Shown in pieces: positions 1-7,153 of a stretch of 20,621 bases of DNA (positions within the stretch are counted from its first letter, which is position 1; each line of letters begins with the position of its first letter). Source of the stretch: JBFHES01 sp041584015 (GTDB lineage Bacteria > Bacteroidota > Bacteroidia > Bacteroidales > M50B96); contig JBFHES010000046.1 in the NCBI GenBank assembly GCA_041584015.1, forward strand, positions 1 through 20,621, in the 5' to 3' direction. Under the pieces are notes generated by a model. The model was not told the DNA's origin and ran no database searches. It saw only the letters and a program-made list of their open reading frames with translations. The translations under genes and the position numbers were made by a program.

Positions 1-1159
1 TACCACTATCAACAGACTCCAATCCCATTATCATTCTGAACAGCGTTGTTTTACCAGCACCATTCGGACCAATAATGCCAACTATACCATTTGGTGGTAA
101 CACAAAATCGAGGTTGTCGAATAATAATCGATCGCCAAAACTCTTAGCCACCTGATGTGCCTCAATTACCTTATCGCCAAGGCGCGGTCCATTTGGAATA
201 AAAATCTCCAAATTCTCTTCTCGCTGTTTAGTATCCTGATTTAACAATTTATCGTATGCCGACAATCTCGCCTTTGATTTTGCCTGCCTTGCCTTAGGCG
301 ACATGCGCACCCAGTCTAATTCTCGCTCAAGTGTTTTTCTACGCTTGCTTTCGGTTTTCTCTTCTTGCTTTAATCGAGTAGATTTCTGATCTAACCAGGA
401 TGAATAATTTCCTTTCCAAGGAATACCCTCTCCTCTGTCCAACTCTAGAATCCAACCGGCAACATTATCTAGGAAGTAGCGATCGTGAGTAATGGCGATG
501 ACGGTTCCTTTATACTGCTGTAAATGTTGTTCAAGCCATTGCACCGATTCGGCATCAAGATGGTTGGTTGGCTCATCAAGCAGCAGTACGTCTGGTTCTT
601 TTAACAACAAACGACACAAAGCAACACGACGTTTTTCACCACCTGACAGATTTAAGATTGGTGTATCGCCTTCCGGACAACGCAAAGCATCCATTGCTCT
701 TTCTAATTTATGATCCAGGTTCCAGGCATCAAATTGATCAATTTTTTCCTGAAGTTGTGCCTGACGATTAATCAATGCATCCATTTTATCTGGATCCTCG
801 AGCACCTCAGGTTCGGCAAATTTTAAATTCACCTCTTCATATTCTTTCAGCACATCAACAACTTCCTGCACGCCTTCTTCAACAATCTCCTTTACCGTTT
901 TGGTATCATCCAACTTTGGCTCCTGTTCCAGCATTCCAACTGAATATCCCGGAGAAAAAACTACATCGCCCTGAAAGGCTTTATCTTCTCCAGCAATAAT
1001 CTTCATTAGAGAAGATTTACCAGAACCATTTAATCCGATGATGCCAATTTTGGCTCCATAGAAAAACGAGAGGTATATATTTTTAAGAACTTGTTTTTGA
1101 GGGGGGAAGATCTTGCTCACACCTACCATTGAGAAGATAATCTTCTTATCGTCTGACAT
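1..1159 (-). CDS. ettA: Energy-dependent translational throttle protein EttA (ABC-F ATPase), 3' end outside window
   Basis: Cytosolic ABC-F protein; characterised members bind the ribosomal E site and couple translation to energy state. The visible 386 residues start at ATG 1157-1159 and contain a Walker A GLNGSGKSS (about 42-50), the ABC signature LSGGEKRR (171-178), a Walker B LLLLDEPTNHLD (about 191-202), then a basic linker with VRMSPKARQAKSKARL (about 284-299) that is typical of EttA rather than other ABC-F groups. The second ABC domain begins with GPNGAGKTT (364-372) and is cut by the window edge. It has no transmembrane segment, as expected for ABC-F. It lies 140 bases downstream of a same-strand secreted-protein gene and has a possible promoter of its own in that gap. 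Family assignment is firm; the choice of EttA over Uup or other ABC-F types rests on the linker. Confidence 0.95.
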   Translation of the reverse strand, partial: MSDDKKIIFSMVGVSKIFPPQKQVLKNIYLSFFYGAKIGIIGLNGSGKSSLMKIIAGEDKAFQGDVVFSPGYSVGMLEQEPKLDDTKTVKEIVEEGVQEVVDVLKEYEEVNLKFAEPEVLEDPDKMDALINRQAQLQEKIDQFDAWNLDHKLERAMDALRCPEGDTPILNLSGGEKRRVALCRLLLKEPDVLLLDEPTNHLDAESVQWLEQHLQQYKGTVIAITHDRYFLDNVAGWILELDRGEGIPWKGNYSSWLDQKSTRLKQEEKTESKRRKTLERELDWVRMSPKARQAKSKARLSAYDKLLNQDTKQREENLEIFIPNGPRLGDKVIEAHQVAKSFGDRLLFDNLDFVLPPNGIVGIIGPNGAGKTTLFRMIMGLESVDSG

Positions 1160-1282
1160 ATTATTCGCGATTTTGTTTGAGGCTAAAATTAGGGAATTTT
1201 CAGGAAAGAAAAACAGCAAGGCTTATTTCACTTTTAAAAAGCATTACTTAAAATAGTTGTGTAACAGTTTACCAAAGAATCA

Positions 1283-1290
1283 CAAAACTA
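1283..1290 (-). promoter_or_regulatory. Possible -7 promoter element for ettA
   Basis: Read on the minus strand the octamer is TAGTTTTG, a match to the Bacteroidota -7 consensus TAnnTTTG. No convincing TTTG -33 box sits 19-22 bases upstream; that stretch is the end of the preceding gene. The implied leader of ettA would be about 115 bases. AT-rich DNA gives such octamers by chance, so this is weak. Confidence 0.25.
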
Positions 1291-1299
1291 ACATTAGAA

Positions 1300-1905
1300 T
1301 TATTCGTCGCTCTTGGCCTTATCAAACACAAACTCCATATTCTTGTCAGGCATAAAATTATAGAACTCCCAATAATAGATGTGCTCATGGTCAAGCTTAG
1401 AGAACATATCTGGCTCGTGCTTGAAATTGGTAATTTGCAGGTTATTCGGAACAACCAACTGAAAGTCGGCCTTTACCAATGGCTTAGACCAATACTTTGT
1501 TGTTTTGACGATATATTCCGCCTTATTTGAAAAGATGCGCTGACGATAAGAAATCTGGATTATCGTTTCATTCTCTCCATTGAAATCAAACTTAAACACC
1601 ACCATTTCTTTCTCTATCTTTATTGGTGATATTGATTCATTAGCATTTAAATCATAAATATATATGGAATCTACATCGCCATACAATGCATCTACAGGAA
1701 GAGGATACAACAATGATTTTCCATTTGTGCCATCTCCGCTAATCGTATATTGCCCTGTCACATAAAAGTAATTTTCACTTAAGCGCATGCTTATGTTCTC
1801 TCGAACAAATGTCATCCCCTGACTATTCGAGTGCCATGGAAGAATTAGTAAAAAAGCTGCTATGATTATAATTTTAGAAAACCTAGATTTTAACCAATTT
1901 ACCAT
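1300..1905 (-). CDS. Hypothetical exported protein, single beta-rich domain
   Basis: This 201-residue protein begins with a basic stretch and a hydrophobic core (residues about 1-29, SKIIIIAAFLLILPW) that looks like a signal peptide or membrane anchor, with a likely cleavage near SNSQG. The remainder is rich in alternating hydrophobic and polar residues, suggesting a beta-sandwich; it ends with an aromatic-rich segment (YYWEFYNFMPDKNMEF) that faintly resembles the end of DUF4424-type exported domains. I do not recognise the family and assign no function. Its ATG lies 23 bases inside the end of the upstream T9SS-protein gene in another frame, so the two are very likely cotranscribed and translationally coupled. 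That suggests a shared extracytoplasmic role. Confidence 0.85.
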   Translation of the reverse strand: MVNWLKSRFSKIIIIAAFLLILPWHSNSQGMTFVRENISMRLSENYFYVTGQYTISGDGTNGKSLLYPLPVDALYGDVDSIYIYDLNANESISPIKIEKEMVVFKFDFNGENETIIQISYRQRIFSNKAEYIVKTTKYWSKPLVKADFQLVVPNNLQITNFKHEPDMFSKLDHEHIYYWEFYNFMPDKNMEFVFDKAKSDE

Positions 1906-2971
1906 TTGCTATAACTTTGTTGTTGGCGCTGAAGTGATAGAACAAAATGCCTGATGGTGTTTTATCATTTGCGTGCCAGATGATTTTATTTTGAGAAGCA
2001 GGCACCTCAATTGCATCAATTAGCTCACCCTTTAATGAAAAGATTGTAAGCGTTAGCTTGGTATTGCTTTGTAATTGTTGTGCGGTAAAATCGAAATAAA
2101 AAGATACCTCATTATTAAACGGATTTGGAGAAGCAACAACCCGTTTCTTAGCTTTGGCCTCCGGCTCTGAAACAGCAAGCATTTCTGTTAAGATAACATT
2201 CTGATCTATCGTCTCCATAGGGCGCAAACAAAAAGAAATTGGCTCTATTACGTAATAGGCATAGCTTAAGCCCACGCCTACTATAATTATGGTATCAATA
2301 TCGTAATTACGTGCAAATAAACGCTCGTTAAAACTTCCATCGGAATTAATCATGATACGCTGGTAGCCAATAGGATCACCAACCAAATGAGGAACTTCGA
2401 TATAAGCCCCTGAAGTAGGATTGCCATCCAGACCAATAATATTACCTGAGAAAGATCCCATTGCTTCAATGGTATCATTGTTATACCCAATAGTTGGAGA
2501 CTTATCTATACAATAACTTCTACAGTTTCTATCATTCAAAGTAATTCTATTCAAAGCTATTGATTCGCCTAGATTCATGCATTGCACAATTGATTCCTGA
2601 TGACTACCAATTGCAAGGTAATCATTGTAGGTATTTCCCCAAACATGTGTAGATATGGTAATCAAATCATTAGCAGGATCAATGGTGAGAGGACCATTAA
2701 GATTCGCATTTGTAATAACTGCAATCGAATCTCCTGGCTCATATGGATTTCCAACGATTAATGTATAGTTTGTTATTGTTGAAGAACCTGAACTGGAAGA
2801 AATTGTAAGCCATCCCATATCTTCGGTAATATAATAGAACCCCAACTCAATGGTCCAATTATTCAAACTATCAAATGTTATTTCATGGATTTGTGCCATC
2901 GGCGGAGCAATATTTGCGCTAGCAGCTTGAGTAAAGAAGGCAATCAATAAAACCAATGCTAATCTTTTCAT
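1883..2971 (-). CDS. Secreted protein with T9SS type A (Por) C-terminal sorting domain
   Basis: A 362-residue exported protein. Residues 1-19 form a classical signal peptide (MKRLALVLLIAFFTQAASA). The middle is unrecognised and beta-rich, with a segment around 172-262 that could be a small carboxypeptidase-regulatory-like fold. Residues about 275-362 match the type IX secretion sorting domain: VVASPNPFNNEVSFYFDF (278-295), then TLTIFSLKGELI (308-319), then PSGILFYHF (339-347), and the terminal NGKLVKI. In known systems such proteins cross the outer membrane through T9SS and are released or attached to surface lipopolysaccharide. The stop lies 23 bases inside the following gene. No catalytic motif is visible, so an adhesin, binding or structural role is as likely as an enzyme. 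Confidence 0.9.
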   Translation of the reverse strand: MKRLALVLLIAFFTQAASANIAPPMAQIHEITFDSLNNWTIELGFYYITEDMGWLTISSSSGSSTITNYTLIVGNPYEPGDSIAVITNANLNGPLTIDPANDLITISTHVWGNTYNDYLAIGSHQESIVQCMNLGESIALNRITLNDRNCRSYCIDKSPTIGYNNDTIEAMGSFSGNIIGLDGNPTSGAYIEVPHLVGDPIGYQRIMINSDGSFNERLFARNYDIDTIIIVGVGLSYAYYVIEPISFCLRPMETIDQNVILTEMLAVSEPEAKAKKRVVASPNPFNNEVSFYFDFTAQQLQSNTKLTLTIFSLKGELIDAIEVPASQNKIIWHANDKTPSGILFYHFSANNKVIANGKLVKI

Positions 2972-3061
2972 ACTTGTTATTTTTAGTTCATTAGTAATAC
3001 ACCATCTAATTAATGTACTGTTTTGTTAGTGTTTGTAGCGAAATGGTAGTTCAATTTACAA

Positions 3062-3082
3062 CTAATAACTACGAGTTAGTAG
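3062..3082. repeat. Imperfect inverted repeat between two secreted-protein genes
   Basis: CTAATAACT (3062-3070) and AGTTAGTAG (3074-3082) form a 9-base dyad with one mismatch and a 3-base centre. It lies 3' of the 3107-3937 gene and upstream of the T9SS-protein gene. There is no T-run after it on the minus strand, so it is not a typical intrinsic terminator. It could be an operator or chance in AT-rich DNA. Confidence 0.3.
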
Positions 3083-3106
3083 CAATGACTAAATTTAACA
3101 ATTTAT

Positions 3107-3937
3107 TTAGAAATCCAGAAAGTCGTTTTTAAGCATTGCCCTTGGTTTGGATGAAGAAATCTGATGGTAGCCAAAATAATAAACAACAGGATCGCCACAA
3201 CCAATAACTGCCTTCAGGCAAAGAGCTCCTTTTTTGTGTCCACCAACAAGATGAATAAATGCATGCTTATCATCATTATTCTCAATGGCCTTTTCTATTT
3301 GATCGCGAGAACACAGCTCCGCCAGAATAGTTGTAGTGCTTTTCAGCTTGGTTGCCGAATTTATTTCAGGAGCTAATTCACTTCGTTGCGCAAGGATAAC
3401 TTTAGATGCGGTTGGTTGAACACGCTTCTCATAAATTGACAATAAATCACCAGACATTAGCTCTGGCTCAGCTTTAAGCTTCTGAGTATGCGCTTGAATT
3501 AATCGCACAAAGGCAGGTAACTTGTAAACAAATGTTTCCTGCTCAGCCTCTTTTAAAGCAAGCGGGATATTACAAATATCAGGCATTTGTCCAATATCAT
3601 TAGATGCGGATCCCATCACCAAGTTTAGAAATACGTAGGTTGTTTTACTTCTGTCGTTAGCCAGTCGGGCATCGGTCATTACCAGAAAGGATGCGTTGGG
3701 GTTTGCTTTCGTTTTCTGAAAGGTTTCATAGCTAATCAACTCAAACGGGGTAAGCGTCCAGTTTTTAACCACTGCATCTTTAATGTAGAAGTTATAGTCT
3801 GAAAATAAATCGCTATCGTAAACCACATAGGTTTTACTTTCAAAAAAACCATCTAACAGTTCAGGGCTCACCTTTTCCTGACCAAACAGGTCGGCAACTA
3901 GAATAAACAAGGATATTAGAGCAAACGATAATTTCAA
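3107..3937 (-). CDS. Hypothetical exported protein, predicted TTG start
   Basis: A 276-residue protein with no family I recognise. The first 20 residues (KLSFALISLFILVADLFGQ after the initiator) are a convincing signal peptide ending in GQ, common in Bacteroidota. The mature part has an N-terminal half with the phrase WTLTPFELISYETF (60-73) and a C-terminal third containing four cysteines (C209, C240, C247 and, earlier, C122). The start is TTG at 3935-3937: an in-frame stop lies only five codons upstream and no ATG is available early enough to keep the signal sequence. The upstream gene's stop is 11 bases away, so expression is probably by cotranscription and re-initiation. Both genes encode exported proteins of similar size, which suggests they act together; the function is unknown. 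Confidence 0.82.
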   Translation of the reverse strand: MKLSFALISLFILVADLFGQEKVSPELLDGFFESKTYVVYDSDLFSDYNFYIKDAVVKNWTLTPFELISYETFQKTKANPNASFLVMTDARLANDRSKTTYVFLNLVMGSASNDIGQMPDICNIPLALKEAEQETFVYKLPAFVRLIQAHTQKLKAEPELMSGDLLSIYEKRVQPTASKVILAQRSELAPEINSATKLKSTTTILAELCSRDQIEKAIENNDDKHAFIHLVGGHKKGALCLKAVIGCGDPVVYYFGYHQISSSKPRAMLKNDFLDF

Positions 3938-3948
3938 TATTGCGGATT

Positions 3949-4632
3949 TTACTTACTTAACGGAACCATTATCGGATTTCGTTCATTGAACTTTCGCAAA
4001 TAGAAGAAAACCATCTTCTTTTGCTTGCGCTTCTTCAGGTCGTTAAACTCTTCGTACAACTGTGGATCCTTCATGAGCAATACTTTCAAACTCTTCCAAT
4101 CATAAAAATAAACATCACCCGTATCCCAATCGATCAGATACTGTCTCATTTCTTTGGTAGCATAGGTACGGTTATTATTTCTTGTATAATACGGATCGTT
4201 GTAGTAATAAGGGTTATAGGCGTAATCCGCCACCCTGTTATTCTCAATGGTAAAATTAGATACAAAATGAGAAATTCGCCCTAATACCGGTATTCGATTA
4301 AACTCATCATTATACAATATGTAAAGCACTCCCATTTTAGAATAGCCCCACAGATCAGCAACTTTCAATTCCTTCCGCATACCATGTTCATCAAAAATGG
4401 CAATCGTCTCTTCCTTAAGCACATTTTTAAAGAAATTCACATCATTATAATCTTCGGTTGTAATTATTTTATCAAGCGAAATTGGGGAGTTATTTTTAAC
4501 CTGATCGATAGATAAAAACAAGCCATCGGTAAATTTATAATCCGGTGTATATTTAATCAGGTCTAATGTATCGGCCTGAGTATAACTCTGTAGAAAAGAA
4601 CAAAGCAACAATATGAATGGAAGTAATTTCAT
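3949..4632 (-). CDS. Hypothetical exported protein with Tyr/Asn-rich segment
   Basis: A 227-residue protein. Residues 1-19 form a signal peptide (MKLLPFILLLCSFLQSYTQ); C11 lies within the hydrophobic core and is not a clear lipobox, so a soluble periplasmic protein is favoured over a lipoprotein. The phrase FTDGLFLSIDQVKNNSP (34-50) resembles openings seen in many uncharacterised Bacteroidota exported proteins. Residues 137-158 are a low-complexity stretch dominated by Tyr, Asn, Asp and Pro, probably a flexible surface loop. The C-terminus is strongly basic (KKRKQKK, 200-206). It is the first gene of a minus-strand run of four exported proteins and is divergent from the H-NOX operon across 183 bases. 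No enzymatic motif is visible and no function can be given. Confidence 0.85.
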   Translation of the reverse strand: MKLLPFILLLCSFLQSYTQADTLDLIKYTPDYKFTDGLFLSIDQVKNNSPISLDKIITTEDYNDVNFFKNVLKEETIAIFDEHGMRKELKVADLWGYSKMGVLYILYNDEFNRIPVLGRISHFVSNFTIENNRVADYAYNPYYYNDPYYTRNNNRTYATKEMRQYLIDWDTGDVYFYDWKSLKVLLMKDPQLYEEFNDLKKRKQKKMVFFYLRKFNERNPIMVPLSK

Positions 4633-4638
4633 TTTAAG

Positions 4639-4672
4639 TTTGAAAACAATGTGATAAAATTAATTAAATTTG
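4639..4672 (+). promoter_or_regulatory. Candidate promoter for the H-NOX operon (TTTG-N22-TAAATTTG)
   Basis: TTTG at 4639-4642 is followed after 22 bases by TAAATTTG at 4665-4672, an exact match to the Bacteroidota -7 consensus TAnnTTTG; the spacer is 1-3 bases longer than usual. Transcription would begin near 4679, leaving a leader of about 135 bases that contains a dyad and short direct repeats. The long leader either carries regulation or means that the true promoter is closer to the gene. Confidence 0.35.
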
Positions 4673-4728
4673 TAGTAAAACATCTTTAGCTTTTCAATTG
4701 TTGCACCATTTTATACAACTTTACTCAA

Positions 4729-4745
4729 TGCTGCACGTGGTAGCA
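4729..4745. repeat. Interrupted dyad around CACGTG in the H-NOX upstream region
   Basis: TGCT (4729-4732) and AGCA (4742-4745) flank a centre containing CACGTG. It lies 71 bases before the H-NOX start and could be an operator for the divergent pair of operons. The arms are short and the centre is not fully symmetric, so chance is possible. Confidence 0.2.
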
Positions 4746-4752
4746 CAGAATA

Positions 4753-4773
4753 AAGTTACGAAGTTAAAAGTTA
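4753..4773. repeat. Three short direct repeats AAGTTA upstream of H-NOX
   Basis: AAGTTA occurs at 4753-4758, 4761-4766 and 4768-4773, with periods of 8 and 7 bases, 43 bases before the H-NOX start. This could be a regulator-binding cluster or simple AT-rich sequence drift. Confidence 0.25.
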
Positions 4774-4815
4774 AAGTAGTGTTTAACCAAAGCACATTAA
4801 ACAAAATATTATTGT

Positions 4816-5358
4816 ATGAAAGGGCTTATTTTTTCTGAATTGTTAGAGATGGTGGAAGACAAATTCGGATTTGTTGTTGTTGATGAATTAGTGACATCAT
4901 CAAATTTACCCAGCGGAGGAACCTATACCGCTGTTGGAACCTACGAGTACACCGAACTTGTGGAGTTATTAGTAAACTTAAATAGAATTGTTAAAATAGA
5001 AATCCCGGATTTAGTTTTAACATTTGGAGAACATTTGTTTTCACGATTTGCTGTTCTGTACAGCGAGTTTTTCCATGATAAAAACAATTCGCTCGACTTC
5101 CTTGAAGATCTTGAGAGTTACATACATGTGCAGGTGCTCAAATTATATCCGGATGCGCAACTACCAAAATTTGATATCAAACGTGTGAAGGACAACCAAC
5201 TTGAAATGATCTATCACTCAAACAGAAGATTAGCTCATTTAGCCATCGGACTTATTACCGGCTGTGGAAAACACTTTAACGAAAAATTAGATATAAAAAC
5301 TGAGAACCTGACTGATGATGCCAGTAAGGTAAAATTTACGATTACAAAACTAGATTGA
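4816..5358 (+). CDS. Stand-alone H-NOX haem sensor protein (HNOB domain), predicted NO-selective
   Basis: A 180-residue soluble protein made of one haem-NO/oxygen-binding domain, the usual length for bacterial H-NOX. It starts MKGLIF like other members. The proximal haem ligand is H104, followed 13 residues later by the haem-distorting proline P117 (in YPDAQLPKF), and the YxSxR haem-propionate motif is Y133-H-S135-N-R137. The spacings match the H102/P115/Y131-S133-R135 arrangement known from Thermoanaerobacter H-NOX. By ungapped counting, the distal tyrosine that stabilises O2 there aligns with L142 here, so binding of NO but not O2 is predicted. Only one cysteine (C150) is present, so the four-cysteine zinc site described in some proteobacterial members is absent. 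The kinase gene follows after 6 bases, the classical arrangement in which the H-NOX ligand state controls kinase autophosphorylation by direct contact. Confidence 0.93.
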   Translation: MKGLIFSELLEMVEDKFGFVVVDELVTSSNLPSGGTYTAVGTYEYTELVELLVNLNRIVKIEIPDLVLTFGEHLFSRFAVLYSEFFHDKNNSLDFLEDLESYIHVQVLKLYPDAQLPKFDIKRVKDNQLEMIYHSNRRLAHLAIGLITGCGKHFNEKLDIKTENLTDDASKVKFTITKLD

Positions 5359-5364
5359 ATCTAA

Positions 5365-6735
5365 TTGGAACCAAACAAGGATCATAACAAAGAACTTGAA
5401 GCCCTTAAACGAGCGCTGCTTCGGGAGCGCAGTTCCCGAAAAGAGGCCGAAGCCATAATTGAGAAAAAATCATTAGAGATTTATTTAGCTAATAACGAAC
5501 TCAAGGAACTCAATCAGTCGCTTGAACTTAAGGTGAAGGAAAGAACCGCAGAGATTGAGGCATCAAAAAATGAACTTGTAATTGCCAAAGATAGAGCAGA
5601 ACAAGCTACCAATGCCAAGTCAACATTCTTATCAAATATGAGTCATGAGATAAGAACACCTTTAAACGGAATTATTGGGATTACGAACTTGCTTATTGAA
5701 GAAGACCTTTCGGATGAAATAAAGGAGATGTTCAACTCAATAAAGTATTCTGCCGATAATCTATTGGTGATTATCAATGACATTCTGGACATTTCAAAAA
5801 TAGAAGCAGGCAAAATTACTTTCGAAAAAATAGAATTTGACCTACACACCTTAATTAGCAAGCTGAATGAAATGTTCAGTTTTAAAGCCATAGAGAAACA
5901 CATTGAATTTCATGTAAAGTTCGACAAAGAAGTACCCAAAATTATAGTTGGCGATAAAGTTAAGCTCAATCAGGTGTTAATCAATCTTATTGGTAATGCC
6001 ATTAAATTTACCGAAAAAGGGAAAGTTGTGCTTCATGTGGGATGTAATAAAATAAATGATGATTCTACTGATCTGGAATTCAAAGTTCGAGATACCGGTA
6101 TTGGAATTCCTGCAAACAGAATTAATAAAATATTTGAGAGCTATACCCAATCAACCACAGATACAACCCGAAAATTTGGCGGGACAGGATTAGGATTAAC
6201 CATTTCTCAGAAGCTGATAGAACTTCAGGGAGGAACAATCAATGCCACAAGCGTTCTTGGTAAGGGATCTGAGTTTTCGTTTCAGCTATGTTTTAAAAAG
6301 GCTGCAACAACTGATAAGAATACAACTGAGGATGCCACAAAGAAATTAAAGTCATTCGAAAATCTGGATGTTCTTGTAGTAGAAGACAACAAGATAAATC
6401 AGTTCGTTGCCGGTAAAATTCTAAAAAAATGGGGCATTAACTTCGACTTTGCCAACAATGGCATCGAGGCACTTAGTTTTCTTAGCAAGAACAAGTACCA
6501 ATTGGTGCTCATGGATCTGCAGATGCCAGAAATGAACGGCTATGAAACTACGGAGGAAATTCGAAATGGAAAGACTCCCGGCATTGATGCACAAATACCA
6601 ATTATTGGGCTTTCAGCTGACGCTTTTTCCGAAACAAAGGATCGGGTATTAGAAATAGGAATGAATGACTTTGCCACTAAACCAATAATCCAAGAGGAAC
6701 TCTATTCTATAATAAGTAAATATTGTACAAGTTAA
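5365..6735 (+). CDS. Soluble H-NOX-associated hybrid histidine kinase (HisKA-HATPase-REC), TTG start
   Basis: A 456-residue cytosolic kinase without membrane segments or a recognisable ligand-binding domain. Residues about 5-85 are charged and helical, likely a coiled coil (VKERTAEIEASKNELVIAK). The H-box is FLSNMSHEIRTP (88-99) with H94 as phospho-acceptor. The ATPase domain shows an N-box (INLIGNAIKF, 206-215), DTGIGIP (243-249) and GGTGLGL (272-278). The receiver domain (about 335-453) has acidic E340-D341, the phospho-acceptor D384 in VLMDLQMP, and K439. The start is TTG at 5365: the preceding codon is an in-frame TAA and the next ATG would remove everything before the H-box. The H-NOX stop is 6 bases upstream, so translational coupling is likely. 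Input is inferred to come from the H-NOX partner. There is no Hpt domain or output regulator in the operon, so phosphotransfer must go to a protein encoded elsewhere. Confidence 0.92.
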   Translation: MEPNKDHNKELEALKRALLRERSSRKEAEAIIEKKSLEIYLANNELKELNQSLELKVKERTAEIEASKNELVIAKDRAEQATNAKSTFLSNMSHEIRTPLNGIIGITNLLIEEDLSDEIKEMFNSIKYSADNLLVIINDILDISKIEAGKITFEKIEFDLHTLISKLNEMFSFKAIEKHIEFHVKFDKEVPKIIVGDKVKLNQVLINLIGNAIKFTEKGKVVLHVGCNKINDDSTDLEFKVRDTGIGIPANRINKIFESYTQSTTDTTRKFGGTGLGLTISQKLIELQGGTINATSVLGKGSEFSFQLCFKKAATTDKNTTEDATKKLKSFENLDVLVVEDNKINQFVAGKILKKWGINFDFANNGIEALSFLSKNKYQLVLMDLQMPEMNGYETTEEIRNGKTPGIDAQIPIIGLSADAFSETKDRVLEIGMNDFATKPIIQEELYSIISKYCTS

Positions 6736-6742
6736 ATTCCCT

Positions 6743-7153
6743 ATGCATAGCAAACCAGACCATAAAGCCATACTTGAGGCATTAGACGAGGCAATTATAC
6801 TTGTTGATGACAATTTTAAATTCATCTACGCCAATAAATTATCCAGAAATCTTTTCCAAATCAACTCAGAAGACCTACCGAATAATACCTGTTCTGATTT
6901 GTTTGATTGTAAGAAGGAACAAAACAAAACGAAAGGAAGCGAGTCGGTATACTGCAATAACTGCATTTTCCAGAACACACTTATAAAGCTAAAAAATAGC
7001 AGCAAAACCATTTTAAAAACTCAATGGCTTTACCGAAGCGACGCAACAGATACAAACAGGCTTATTCTGTTCAATCTTAAAGCTATCAAGCACATTACTG
7101 AAACCAATACCCAATACATCTTGTCATTATCACCTGCAGCTATTGACGAATAA
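6743..7153 (+). CDS. Small PAS-like protein with four-cysteine cluster
   Basis: A 136-residue soluble protein. Residues about 7-40 read as the start of a PAS fold (ILEALDEAIILVDDNFKFIY, then ANKLSRNLF), and residues 104-120 as its closing strand (NRLILFNLKAI). An insertion between them carries C50, C56, C71 and C74 (CSDLFDC, then YCNNC). This follows a pattern seen in some PAS domains, where a C-x(n)-CxxC insertion precedes the later strands; such clusters can bind metal, Fe-S or act as thiol switches, but the ligand cannot be decided here. There is no kinase, DNA-binding or cyclase part, so it would act in trans. It begins 7 bases after the hybrid kinase stop and is probably a third component of the H-NOX module. 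Its stop directly abuts the purN stop on the other strand. Confidence 0.8.
   Translation: MHSKPDHKAILEALDEAIILVDDNFKFIYANKLSRNLFQINSEDLPNNTCSDLFDCKKEQNKTKGSESVYCNNCIFQNTLIKLKNSSKTILKTQWLYRSDATDTNRLILFNLKAIKHITETNTQYILSLSPAAIDE

Noticed and set aside
492..999. Overlapping plus-strand frames within the first 1000 bases
   Set aside because: The minus strand encodes the ABC-F ATPase with Walker and signature motifs over the same interval, open to the window edge.
3062..3082. Inverted repeat as intrinsic terminator of the 3107-3937 gene
   Set aside because: The stem is AT-rich with a mismatch and no T-run follows on the minus strand; kept only as a low-confidence repeat.
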